Below are positions 18,352 to 26,864 of a DNA stretch of 64,000 nt, piece by piece. The translations under genes and the position numbers were made by a program. Every line of letters begins with the position of its first letter. Positions within the stretch are counted from its first letter, which is position 1. The stretch covers positions 62,001 through 126,000 of the forward strand of contig NZ_JANHAP010000004.1 in NCBI RefSeq assembly GCF_024734385.1, in the 5' to 3' direction. This DNA comes from Dasania sp. GY-MA-18 (GTDB taxonomy: Bacteria; Pseudomonadota; Gammaproteobacteria; Pseudomonadales; Dasaniaceae). The notes beneath the pieces were generated by a model. That model saw only the letters and a program-made list of their open reading frames with translations. It was not told where the DNA came from and searched no databases.

Positions 18352-20305
18352 TGCTCGCCCCCGACTGCGCGGCGGGCTGTTGCTGGCTACCCAAATCGTA
18401 AAGTCGTGCGATGGCTAAGGTGGCCCTGGCTAAATACTGTTGTAACTGCTGTTTTTGCTGCGCCAATTCGGTGATGGCCAGCTGCCTAATGCTATCGCTG
18501 GTTTTGCCAAGCTGAGTATCAATTTGTGCTTGCTGCTGGGCCAAGCGTTGTTGCAGTTGCTGTAACCTAGGGCGAAATGGCGATACCGCTTTTTCACCCA
18601 CCGCTGCCTGTAAATGCACAATAGTGCTTTGCGTTGCGCTTAGGTGTTGATCCAACAGCGTTAACTGTTTGCTTAACTGCCAGCGATTATCGGCATAGCG
18701 CTCCTCTGTGCGCCACGACAAAACATCCTCGTAACGGCTAAGTAATTCACGTTCTACGCTAACATCCTGCCCTTGTTGGCTTAACTGCGCTATACGCTGA
18801 TAGGCTCGGTCTACGATTTGCCACAATTCAAAATCATCCCCCTGGGCAACACTGCGCGCAGGATCAATAGTTTCGGCTTGTTGGATTTTTTCCGCCAAGC
18901 TATTACGCAAGGCTAATAATTGTTGATAGTGTGTTTGATAATTTTTTAATTGCCCACCCTCGGTAAGCTGCTGCCAGTAGTGTTGTTGTTCGCCATCTAC
19001 CGCCAATAAATTCTCATGCCTTTTTTGCAACTGCAATACATGCTTTTTAAGTACGCTTAAATCGTAGTAGTCACGCAAGTTTGCTTGAAAACTATGCTTG
19101 GCGATTAAATGGGTAAGGTAAATACTGTTATTGCTAATAGGCGGCAACTCACGCTTGGACAACCAGCTTTTATTTAACCCCGTTAGTGAAAACAACTGCT
19201 CTAGTGGCTGCCCGCTAAACTGGCCTATCGCCGCATCTAATTGCTGAATTTCTTGTTGATACGCTTGCGCGGCCTGCTGGTATTCGCTTAAAGCCTCACT
19301 TAAGCCGCCCAGTTTTTCATAGGCATAGGGCAGTGCCAACATAACCTCTTGCACGGAAGGTAATAGCAGCGACTGTTTTCTTAAAGCCTGCCAAGGGGCC
19401 AGTGCCTGCGGGTAATTTTCGCGCTCACTTTCTGCCAGGCCATAACCTAATAAAGCCTTATCCACTACCAAGCTGTTTAAGCTGACCCGCCTAAAGGCTT
19501 TAACCGCATTAACATAATCTTGCTTCGCCATATAGGCGTAGCCTGCGGCGGTATTGGCTTTATCTTTTAGTGCCTGTTCGCCCTTGTGGTTTTGCATTAG
19601 GGTATGGGTTTGTTCATAAGCCGCTATGGCCGCTGGCCACTGCTGCTGCGCTGCGTAACTAGAGCCCAGATTAAAATAATAATAGGGCCAATAAATGGAG
19701 TGCTCTGGCACCGCCAACATACTTTGCCGCGCTAACTTAGGCTCACCCAAGGCTAGCAACATGGTGGCTTGTAAATAATGGGCTTGTATTTGTAACGGCG
19801 CGGGCTGTTCGCTGGTAAATAAACCGCTGGTTTTTACCGGGCTGATATAACTTAGCGCGTTTATGGCTCTAGCATAATCACCTTGTTGGTAAATGAGTTT
19901 ACCCAAATAAAACCAAGCTTTATTTTTTTGCGCCTCACTTAATGTTATTGCATCGCGGTGTTGGCTTTGGCCACTTAACAACTGGCTAAAAATGGCTTCG
20001 GCCTGTCTATCCAAACCGTAGGACAAGCTAATGCCGCCCTTTAATAATTCGGCATTGCTTTGGTGATTGGGCAAAGCCTGTAAATGCTGCGCCGATATCA
20101 ACTCTAGTAGCGCATTAAAATAGTCTTCTTGATAGAAATGGTACAGGGCTACGCCATAGCGCAAGTCTTTAACCGTTTCAGCTTGCAGGGAAAAAGGCAG
20201 CGACAATAAAATACCGGCCGCGCAGTAGCGAGCGGTTTTAGCCCATTGCTGTACTGTTGCCCATCGCTGGGCCAGGGAAATTATGTTCAAGGATTTAACT
20301 ACCAC
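18344..20305 (-). CDS. Periplasmic TPR protein (653 aa)
   Basis: GTG start at 20305 in this frame (no ATG nearby); a hydrophobic signal segment at about residues 26-42 (YCAAGILLSLPFSLQA) supports export. Repeats with TPR spacing fill about 45-310 (VALYHFYQEDYFNALLELI, FYLGKLIYQQGDYARAINAL), and the C-terminal part from about 320 is Gln-rich helical, probably coiled coil. No catalytic motif. It overlaps its upstream neighbour by 7 bases and the 945-aa gene by 8. It probably forms part of the same envelope scaffold. Confidence 0.83.
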   Translation of the reverse strand: MVVKSLNIISLAQRWATVQQWAKTARYCAAGILLSLPFSLQAETVKDLRYGVALYHFYQEDYFNALLELISAQHLQALPNHQSNAELLKGGISLSYGLDRQAEAIFSQLLSGQSQHRDAITLSEAQKNKAWFYLGKLIYQQGDYARAINALSYISPVKTSGLFTSEQPAPLQIQAHYLQATMLLALGEPKLARQSMLAVPEHSIYWPYYYFNLGSSYAAQQQWPAAIAAYEQTHTLMQNHKGEQALKDKANTAAGYAYMAKQDYVNAVKAFRRVSLNSLVVDKALLGYGLAESERENYPQALAPWQALRKQSLLLPSVQEVMLALPYAYEKLGGLSEALSEYQQAAQAYQQEIQQLDAAIGQFSGQPLEQLFSLTGLNKSWLSKRELPPISNNSIYLTHLIAKHSFQANLRDYYDLSVLKKHVLQLQKRHENLLAVDGEQQHYWQQLTEGGQLKNYQTHYQQLLALRNSLAEKIQQAETIDPARSVAQGDDFELWQIVDRAYQRIAQLSQQGQDVSVERELLSRYEDVLSWRTEERYADNRWQLSKQLTLLDQHLSATQSTIVHLQAAVGEKAVSPFRPRLQQLQQRLAQQQAQIDTQLGKTSDSIRQLAITELAQQKQQLQQYLARATLAIARLYDLGSQQQPAAQSGASNE

Positions 20306-20841
20306 TCTTTGACAACAAATTCCGGTTGCTGCAAGGCGGTGGAATCAATAATTTTTAGCTCTAGGTGTTTGGCGTCGCTGTCTTTAGTAAAAGTAATATC
20401 AGTGGCGCGTCTAAAGTTTTCACCTTGAGGGCCAAAGCCAGTAAACACCGCCACTACCTCGTGCTCACCACTGCGCACATTGCCTTGGTATAAACGCTGT
20501 ATGGCTCCACGGCGCAGGGCATCTACCTGGCTGTCGGTGTATAAATAAGAGGACACCATTTCGCCATCAACCATTAATTTAACCGCATCCAGCTTAAAGT
20601 ATTGCCCCACATCTAAAGACACATAAACCGACAGCTGCGTTTCTGCGGGGAATAATAATTCTTCTTCTAAAATAAACAGGTCTTTGTTGAGTTCTAACAC
20701 CTGCTCTTTAATGCTTTGCACGTCATCAACCAACGCCTGCTCTGGCTGGGCGCTGGCGCTGCCAGCCGCGAACAGAATAAAGCTAAACAGCCAGCAAGCA
20801 CTGGCTTTGCTGGCTGTTTTGCCAAATAAAACATTGAACAT
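20299..20841 (-). CDS. Secreted coiled-coil/beta protein of the TPR operon
   Basis: 180 aa. Signal peptide with hydrophobic core WLFSFILFAAGSASA, cleavage near residue 32. Residues about 38-60 (VDDVQSIKEQVLELNKDLFI) look like a coiled coil; the remainder alternates as beta strands (LSVYVSLDVGQYFKLDAVKL, VRSGEHEVVAVFTGFG). I do not recognise an enzyme family. Homologous neighbours in similar operons are usually annotated hypothetical. Its placement at the head of the TPR group suggests a structural subunit. Confidence 0.78.
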   Translation of the reverse strand: MFNVLFGKTASKASACWLFSFILFAAGSASAQPEQALVDDVQSIKEQVLELNKDLFILEEELLFPAETQLSVYVSLDVGQYFKLDAVKLMVDGEMVSSYLYTDSQVDALRRGAIQRLYQGNVRSGEHEVVAVFTGFGPQGENFRRATDITFTKDSDAKHLELKIIDSTALQQPEFVVKEW

Positions 20842-20871
20842 AGGATATAAACCTTGTTTGTTATTATCGGG

Positions 20872-22479
20872 TTAGGGTGGCGGGGTAATATAGCCACCTG
20901 ACACACTGGCTAAAGGTTGAAAAGCGATATAGCGCTTACGCTCATCAACGGTGGCCCCTAAGCTTTGGCTGGGGAAGTATCCGGCATTAGCAAAACTGAC
21001 CTCTTCTCCGTGTAAAGCCATGTAGTTGAGTATGACAGTTTCTACTAACAGATTCACACTGTTTGCGGCCGGGGTGGCACCGGTTTCTACCGAGGCATCG
21101 GAGCGCATCCAACCTATTTGTTGATGCATTAGCGGGTTGCTGGGCATTTGGTCTAATAGTGCTGGCCTGCCCCCCATGGGGTCTATCACCAAAAAGAAAG
21201 ACGCAGCAGTAGAAGAATTATCCCCCGTCCACACGCCCTTCTCTATGCCATTGACCATTTCTATCATGCCGTTACTGGCCACCGAGCCATCGCTAAACAC
21301 ATACAGCATTAGCGGAGTGTTTTTTTGCATGGCGTACTCTATGCAAGCGCCTATGCAGCGGCCCGCGCGTAAATCCCGCGCCTCGCCGGTGCGCCTGTCG
21401 CCGGTGTGGTAGTCGTAGCCACCCATCTCTATGGTGCCAGCACCAGCGTGGCCGTCTATGACCAACTTCATCACCGAGGCGGTTTTTTGAAACTCTCGGT
21501 CACCATCAAACTCTGCCTGGCTAAAGATGCCGCTGCTGCCAACGATAATCGGGTCGGCCGAGGGGTCTATCACATTGGGATCGTTGTATTTTTCCAGAGT
21601 ATCGGCGCTGCGCAGGTACTCGCAGCTGATACGCTCTTTTAATTGCGTATCTTGGCTGGTGAGGGTATTGCTCATATCCAATTTAAAATCGGTGATGTGT
21701 TTCATGGCCTCCATCACCGCCACCACGTCTTCGGGGTTATCCAATAACTGGTTGAGATCACCCACATCCACTAAGCCTCTAGCATCGCTGGCTCTGTCGA
21801 TTTTGGTGGGGCGTATCTCAGGGTTGATATACATGGAAGGGGCCATGGAGTTGCCACCAGACTCGGTATTTTCTGAGCCTACCAATTGCACTAACTGCCC
21901 TCTTAAACCCGCTTGGTAAATCCCGTACATGGGGTTGTGGGGATTATTACCGGTGTCATTATCGGAGCGGCCGGGTATGACCGCGCCATTGGTGGCGGCC
22001 TGTGCCGCTGCTGAGGCGCGCTCTTGTATACCCCGCAACATGGCGCTTTCGCTATGAAACAGCAGGCCTAGGGAGTTATCACTAAAGTCACCGGCATCGT
22101 TAGGGGCAATATCCGGCGTTAAACCCAGCTTTTGGTAGCCCGCCGTGCTTAAAGGATCCAACTGACCACCGGGGCCGCCCACCAGTACATTAGAGCCCGA
22201 AATATTCGCCCCGCCCGCCAAATCGAAACAGATAAAGGGGATTTTTCTACCGGTTAAGTTGGAGAGCTCGCAACTGCTGGGGTTGTAATATTTATTCAGC
22301 AAGCCATCGGAGATGCCGTGCGCGCGCGAGCCCATTAAGCTAAAAATAGAGGTACCCAGCATCATGCCGCCACCGGCTTTAAAGCCCTGGGAGATAAACT
22401 CGCGGCGGGTTTTAGGACGGCTGTGATCGGGGTGTTTTAACGCCTCATCCAGGCCAAAAGTTTTTTTGTTACTCGCCAT
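20872..22479 (-). CDS. Tat-exported DUF1501-like protein
   Basis: 535 aa. The N-terminus carries a twin-arginine motif (KTRREFISQG, Arg25-Arg26) before a hydrophobic stretch (GGGMMLGTSIFSLMG), so it is exported folded. FDLAGGANISGSNVL, SAMLRGIQERA, GYDYHTGD and LMLYVFSDGSV line up in order with the DUF1501 family, a relative of the alkaline phosphatase superfamily that lacks a proven function. DUF1501 genes are typically adjacent to secreted cytochrome-like DUF1588-type genes, as here. It lies 30 bases from the 180-aa gene and 12 bases from the LamG lipoprotein gene. Confidence 0.75.
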   Translation of the reverse strand: MASNKKTFGLDEALKHPDHSRPKTRREFISQGFKAGGGMMLGTSIFSLMGSRAHGISDGLLNKYYNPSSCELSNLTGRKIPFICFDLAGGANISGSNVLVGGPGGQLDPLSTAGYQKLGLTPDIAPNDAGDFSDNSLGLLFHSESAMLRGIQERASAAAQAATNGAVIPGRSDNDTGNNPHNPMYGIYQAGLRGQLVQLVGSENTESGGNSMAPSMYINPEIRPTKIDRASDARGLVDVGDLNQLLDNPEDVVAVMEAMKHITDFKLDMSNTLTSQDTQLKERISCEYLRSADTLEKYNDPNVIDPSADPIIVGSSGIFSQAEFDGDREFQKTASVMKLVIDGHAGAGTIEMGGYDYHTGDRRTGEARDLRAGRCIGACIEYAMQKNTPLMLYVFSDGSVASNGMIEMVNGIEKGVWTGDNSSTAASFFLVIDPMGGRPALLDQMPSNPLMHQQIGWMRSDASVETGATPAANSVNLLVETVILNYMALHGEEVSFANAGYFPSQSLGATVDERKRYIAFQPLASVSGGYITPPP

Positions 22480-22491
22480 AATGTGTACTCG

Positions 22492-25215
22492 TTAATGTAT
22501 GGTTAAGGCGCCGCTGGCCAAAACTGCGGTACAGGCCCCTTTTACCACCTCTGCCGTTTTTGCATCGGGGCAGGGGGCATTATTTAAACAATAGCGCAGG
22601 CCATCTTTTTTATTGTGCTTGCTCATGTCGGGGTCGGGTACATAATTACTGCCATCAAACACATAGGGGTGGTTGTCATTAATATCGGTTATTAAAGTGA
22701 CCACTCTATCGTAAATACCGGTTCTGGCTCCGGCGCTTAGCAACCCCGTATTCATACTTTTATCAATTAAGGGGTCAACGATATTGCCGCCCCAGTAGGT
22801 CTCACCAATTATGGTTTCATCACTCATTTGTGGGTGGGTAGAAACGTTGCCACTAAAATCAAAACCGGGGAACAAGCTCGCTCTTAAACCGGCATCCTGC
22901 ACCAAGGCATCACAATAAGCCGCCGCCAATTGCGTTACCGCCATTTGATGGGATGACATATAGGCCTGAAAACTATTGACCGAAGGCAGCTGCTCTTTTA
23001 AGGCCGTAAAGGTTTCAGACACGGTTTTACCGGTAACCGCACTGACCGCCGCACTGGCACTGGACACGCCGGTAATACTGGCAAAGCTTTGGTTAATTTG
23101 ATCAAAGGTACGCACAATAATATCCGACACATCATCAATACCGGTGGCAGTAAACGCATAGCTGGCGGCATCATCGCTGCCATCATCAAACACACTGGTA
23201 TTGCCGTTAATATTTTCAAAAGCTAAAAAGAACACATCGGGGTCGGGGCCGTTGGGGCCAAACTCTTTGGCGATTATGGTGCCCTGCTCCGACAACACCT
23301 GCGCCGGCTGGCTAAAGCCCACATCGCTAAAGGTGCTGCTATCCACAGTAACATTAAGGTTGCTAAAGCTCTGGCCCACTAGCGCCAGCTGGCCATTAAT
23401 CCCTAAACGTAAACCCTGTAAGTTAAAGCTTAACGCCGAGGGGCTGGGGTTTAGGTTAATAAAGACTGGCCTGGCAAACAGGTAGCTGGCGTTGTCGTAC
23501 TCGCTCACCTCAAACACGATATAACAGTAATCCACCCGGCTGGCACCGCTGCCCACATTGCAGTTGCCGGGGTCGTTAATATGCTCGGCTATGCTAAATA
23601 ACATATAGTATTTTTGCCCCACCCCCACTGCGTAGTTGGCAGCAATTTGCGCCTGGGTTAAGGCGCGGTCATGCACGGCAGCCATACGCACTGCCCCCTG
23701 CCAAGGGCGGTTACCGCCCACGCTATTACCTATGGTGAGGGCAAAACCGGCATTCCAGTTGTTAAGCTGGCCGCCGCCCACAGGGTCAGTTAGGCCCATA
23801 TCTACACCATTCACATAGAGCTTGCGGCCCTCTAAAGGAGTGTAAGTAGTTACTACATGCTGCAATGCGGCCTGCGCCGCCTCTTGGGCACCTAAGGTGG
23901 ACAGTATAGGCTCGCCGCCATTGCCACTACCTACACTACTGCGCACCGCCAGGTTGTAGTTATACAGCGATTGCGACAGCATAAAATTGCGGCTGGTATT
24001 GGAGCCCGAGTAGGCCACTATCCAGGCATCTTCCTGGCTGACATTAAAGGGGACTACCCAGGTCTCTATAGTGTATTCGCCGGTTAGCGATAGCTGGCCA
24101 CTAAGCTTGGTGCTGGTTTCCACCGCACCCTGGGCGCGACCGCCGTCAAAACGCATACCCCAACCGCTCATCCAGGTATGATCGCCGCTGGCGGTCAGTA
24201 CGATGGCTGGGTCTACTCCGCTGGTGTCGGCTACGGTTATACCCTCACCCTCTCTAAATTCCCACTTGGCCAATAGCGAGCCTTCGACCCGGCCGCCGGT
24301 GCTGGCCACTATGCCATCGCGTACTAGGCCCTGGGCCGCACTGATTTGGGTGGTGGCTAAGTTGATGCCTACTGCGGGCACCAAAGCAGCAAGGCGGCTG
24401 ATGGCATCGGTAAACTCGGTAGCGATGGTGCCACAATTGCTGCCACAGTTGTGGCGCTCCTGTGCCACCCGCACCACTATGCGTGACTCGCTAGGGCTGG
24501 ACAGATTAATTCTGCCGCTTAGGGCATCGTAGGCGATGTCATTATCGGCACTGGCAAAGAAAGGGGATTGCGCCTGGGCACTGGTATCAGAGTGACAACC
24601 CGCACAATAACTGCGCAATAAGCCCATCAGTTCAGCACTGTCGCTTAATGGCAGCAAAGCCGCCGCATCCGCATAAGTGTCTGGCAAACGCTGGCTGGGG
24701 GCGGGAGCGTAATAGGTACGCGGCAATAGGGTGACACTGGTTACCCCCTCAGCCAAACCCGCCGCCCAACGCTCTATATAGGCCTGTATGGTCACCGCAC
24801 AGGTGGCATCGCCACCGGGTATCCAGCAGTTATGGCCATTGGCCACCCGCTGCACCACTTTGGATTTGGCCGGGTCCGCTAAATTCACCACGGTGTTGGC
24901 GGCCTGCCAAGCCAGGTTAACATCGTCCTGATTGACAAAGTGGGTGGGCGCACCGCCGCCGGGGGTATGGCAGGAGCCGCAGCGGTTGTTTTTAACCAGC
25001 TGGTCGTAAAAATTAATTTTAAAGTTTTGTATCTTGCTGCTGGAAGGCGAGGGGCCACTGTAAACAAATTCGGGCTCGCTTAAGTCGCCACTGAGGTCGT
25101 TTTCTCTATCGCTACCGCCACCGCCGCTGCCGCCACTACAGGCTGCAAGCATGGCCGCTAGGGCCAGCAATAATAGAGACTGGGCTGAGCCTATGATGGT
25201 TTGTTTATTCTTCAT
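22492..25215 (-). CDS. Cytochrome-like LamG lipoprotein with two CxxCH motifs
   Basis: 907 aa. Lipobox LAAC (Cys26) and a Gly/Ser linker. Two c-type haem signatures: Cys79-Cys82-His83 (RCGSCH) and Cys204-Cys207-His208 (YCAGCH). A concanavalin/LamG-like domain spans about residues 310-530 (LAKWEFREGEGITVADTSG, GEYTIETWVVPFNV, WQGAVRMAAVHDRAL). The C-terminal third is unassigned. It is probably an outer-membrane-anchored protein with electron-carrying and carbohydrate- or surface-binding parts. Haem attachment is predicted from motif only. Genes on each side are 12 and 14 bases away. Confidence 0.82.
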   Translation of the reverse strand: MKNKQTIIGSAQSLLLLALAAMLAACSGGSGGGGSDRENDLSGDLSEPEFVYSGPSPSSSKIQNFKINFYDQLVKNNRCGSCHTPGGGAPTHFVNQDDVNLAWQAANTVVNLADPAKSKVVQRVANGHNCWIPGGDATCAVTIQAYIERWAAGLAEGVTSVTLLPRTYYAPAPSQRLPDTYADAAALLPLSDSAELMGLLRSYCAGCHSDTSAQAQSPFFASADNDIAYDALSGRINLSSPSESRIVVRVAQERHNCGSNCGTIATEFTDAISRLAALVPAVGINLATTQISAAQGLVRDGIVASTGGRVEGSLLAKWEFREGEGITVADTSGVDPAIVLTASGDHTWMSGWGMRFDGGRAQGAVETSTKLSGQLSLTGEYTIETWVVPFNVSQEDAWIVAYSGSNTSRNFMLSQSLYNYNLAVRSSVGSGNGGEPILSTLGAQEAAQAALQHVVTTYTPLEGRKLYVNGVDMGLTDPVGGGQLNNWNAGFALTIGNSVGGNRPWQGAVRMAAVHDRALTQAQIAANYAVGVGQKYYMLFSIAEHINDPGNCNVGSGASRVDYCYIVFEVSEYDNASYLFARPVFINLNPSPSALSFNLQGLRLGINGQLALVGQSFSNLNVTVDSSTFSDVGFSQPAQVLSEQGTIIAKEFGPNGPDPDVFFLAFENINGNTSVFDDGSDDAASYAFTATGIDDVSDIIVRTFDQINQSFASITGVSSASAAVSAVTGKTVSETFTALKEQLPSVNSFQAYMSSHQMAVTQLAAAYCDALVQDAGLRASLFPGFDFSGNVSTHPQMSDETIIGETYWGGNIVDPLIDKSMNTGLLSAGARTGIYDRVVTLITDINDNHPYVFDGSNYVPDPDMSKHNKKDGLRYCLNNAPCPDAKTAEVVKGACTAVLASGALTIH

Positions 25216-25229
25216 GCCTCTAATCCCTG

Positions 25230-26528
25230 TTATAGATGGTTAGCGCAGGCCACGGCCACTTCAGCAAATACACGCTTCATATTGCCGCTGGCATTAAAGT
25301 TGGCGGCTATGCTGTTAACGTCGGCGCTATCGGCGGGGCCGGGCTCGCGGCCACAAACACTGCGGTAAGTTTTTTTCACCTGGCAGCTAGTAAACGCTTT
25401 GCTGTGGGCCAGCTCCCGACCTAAAGAGCTAGCCCCTATGCCTTCGGAATACTGCGGGTTTAAAGCCAGATTAGTGCCATCATCTATGGCGGGGTTAAGC
25501 CAACCTATGCGCTCGCTGTTATCACCTAGGCGCCAGTAGTTGGTCCAGTGGTCATTAGGGGTGACGTAGCCGGGGGCAAAGGTGGTGGCATTGATCAGGT
25601 ATTTGGGCTGTACCGCACCGGGGGTGTATAGCAGTTGCCCCAGCTCTTCGCGTTGCTCTTGGCTGGCACCGGGCATATCCGCCTCCGTAGGGTAATCATA
25701 TTGATGATAGGCATAGGCCTGCGCCATGGGGTCCATACCGCTGTGGCAACCCACACACTGATTTAAAAACAGCGTGCTATCTAAGCCGGGGCTGCGGGAT
25801 ACATCTTGGCGTATGCGGTCGGAGGGGCGAGTGGTGTCTTTAAGCTGCTCTAAATCCATGCACAGGTGGTTAACCAGGGTATACCTAAACATGGCCCTAT
25901 TCGTACCGTCTATAAAAAAGGCTCTGGCGGCAGCACGGGTGGTTTGCACCCCTGCGATACCTGCGGTGGCTATGCCCGTCACCGAGGATTGCGGCTGATA
26001 CTGTAATACGCTGTCGTCGCCCATATTGGCGGCGCTATTTTCTAAAAATTCGTAATGGTTGTTATCACTATTATTGTAAGCGGGGATGCCGGGTATATTG
26101 CCGGTGTAAATAATATCCCCCGATAATAGCTCTCTAAAATCCACCATGATGGAAGGCGTGTAGGTATCGGTAGCACCGCTGTCGCGCACCATGCCTATTA
26201 CCGTGGCGCTATAGTCATTAAGCGGGGCAAAAGCATTAAAGCTCTGATTGGTGGCGGGGGTAATCCAGTTTTTCACCACCACATTGTAAAAGTTACCATT
26301 GGCCGCTTCAGCGCCGCTGCCTATATCAGGCGCTCCATCCATAGCGTATTCTGCGGCCTGTACGGCATTGCCGGCAGTAATTGCAGCCGTCATGCGGTTA
26401 AGCATATTTTCGCTGGGGGGGGTGCCCGTCAACCTATCGTGTATTCTGCGAGCCTGTTCGCGTGGGCCTGCCATGCTTAAGGACGGCAATATAGCCGCTA
26501 CCATTAACATCGTTATCCAAGCTTTCAT
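25230..26528 (-). CDS. Secreted CxxCH protein with DUF1588-like signature
   Basis: 432 aa, first gene of the long minus-strand operon. Signal peptide residues 1-20 (MKAWITMLMVAAILPSLSMA). A haem-type motif Cys258-Cys261-His262 sits in CVGCHSGMDPMAQAY, which matches the CxxCHxxMDPxxxA pattern of DUF1588-type secreted cytochrome proteins known mainly from Planctomycetes. The C-terminal part holds SCQVKKTYRSVCGREP, possibly a disulfide pair. A run of eight G at 26415-26422 lies in the 5' coding part (codons about 36-38). It works with the DUF1501-like and LamG proteins by context. Confidence 0.78.
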   Translation of the reverse strand: MKAWITMLMVAAILPSLSMAGPREQARRIHDRLTGTPPSENMLNRMTAAITAGNAVQAAEYAMDGAPDIGSGAEAANGNFYNVVVKNWITPATNQSFNAFAPLNDYSATVIGMVRDSGATDTYTPSIMVDFRELLSGDIIYTGNIPGIPAYNNSDNNHYEFLENSAANMGDDSVLQYQPQSSVTGIATAGIAGVQTTRAAARAFFIDGTNRAMFRYTLVNHLCMDLEQLKDTTRPSDRIRQDVSRSPGLDSTLFLNQCVGCHSGMDPMAQAYAYHQYDYPTEADMPGASQEQREELGQLLYTPGAVQPKYLINATTFAPGYVTPNDHWTNYWRLGDNSERIGWLNPAIDDGTNLALNPQYSEGIGASSLGRELAHSKAFTSCQVKKTYRSVCGREPGPADSADVNSIAANFNASGNMKRVFAEVAVACANHL

Positions 26529-26864
26529 CTTCTCTCCCGAAGAATGTGGGGGCCAATAATCTATTGCTACTTATGCCAGCTAAACCGCTAAACTACTCCG
26601 CTTGCAGCATGGCGCGCGCATCATAGCGGCACAGCAGTAATAATAAAGGGTGCATGGGAAATAATCGTGACCGCCAGCACAAACCCTACAACAATGTTAT
26701 AAATTATTACCCCTGGGCCAACACAGGGGATAAAATGCGGCCATTATTAATAAAGCTGGCGCTAGCAGGCCTATTTGAAACCTATAATCAGAAGGAACTC
26801 TGTAACCATGATAGCTTTCGCTTTACACCTCGCAACATCAGCGCAGGCTAATCACTAATCGCTT
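26529..26864. promoter_or_regulatory. Divergent intergenic control region
   Basis: 336 bases separating the minus-strand TPR/motor operon from the plus-strand HzsA-like operon; both operons must start here, so it should hold two promoters. A 65-codon frame at 26654-26851 has no ribosome site and an improbable composition, and I do not regard it as a gene. I could not fix -35/-10 boxes or an operator with confidence. Confidence 0.5.

Noticed and set aside
26654-26851. 65-codon frame upstream of the HzsA-like gene
   Set aside because: No ribosome site, unusual residue mix and location in a divergent promoter region; not a credible gene.
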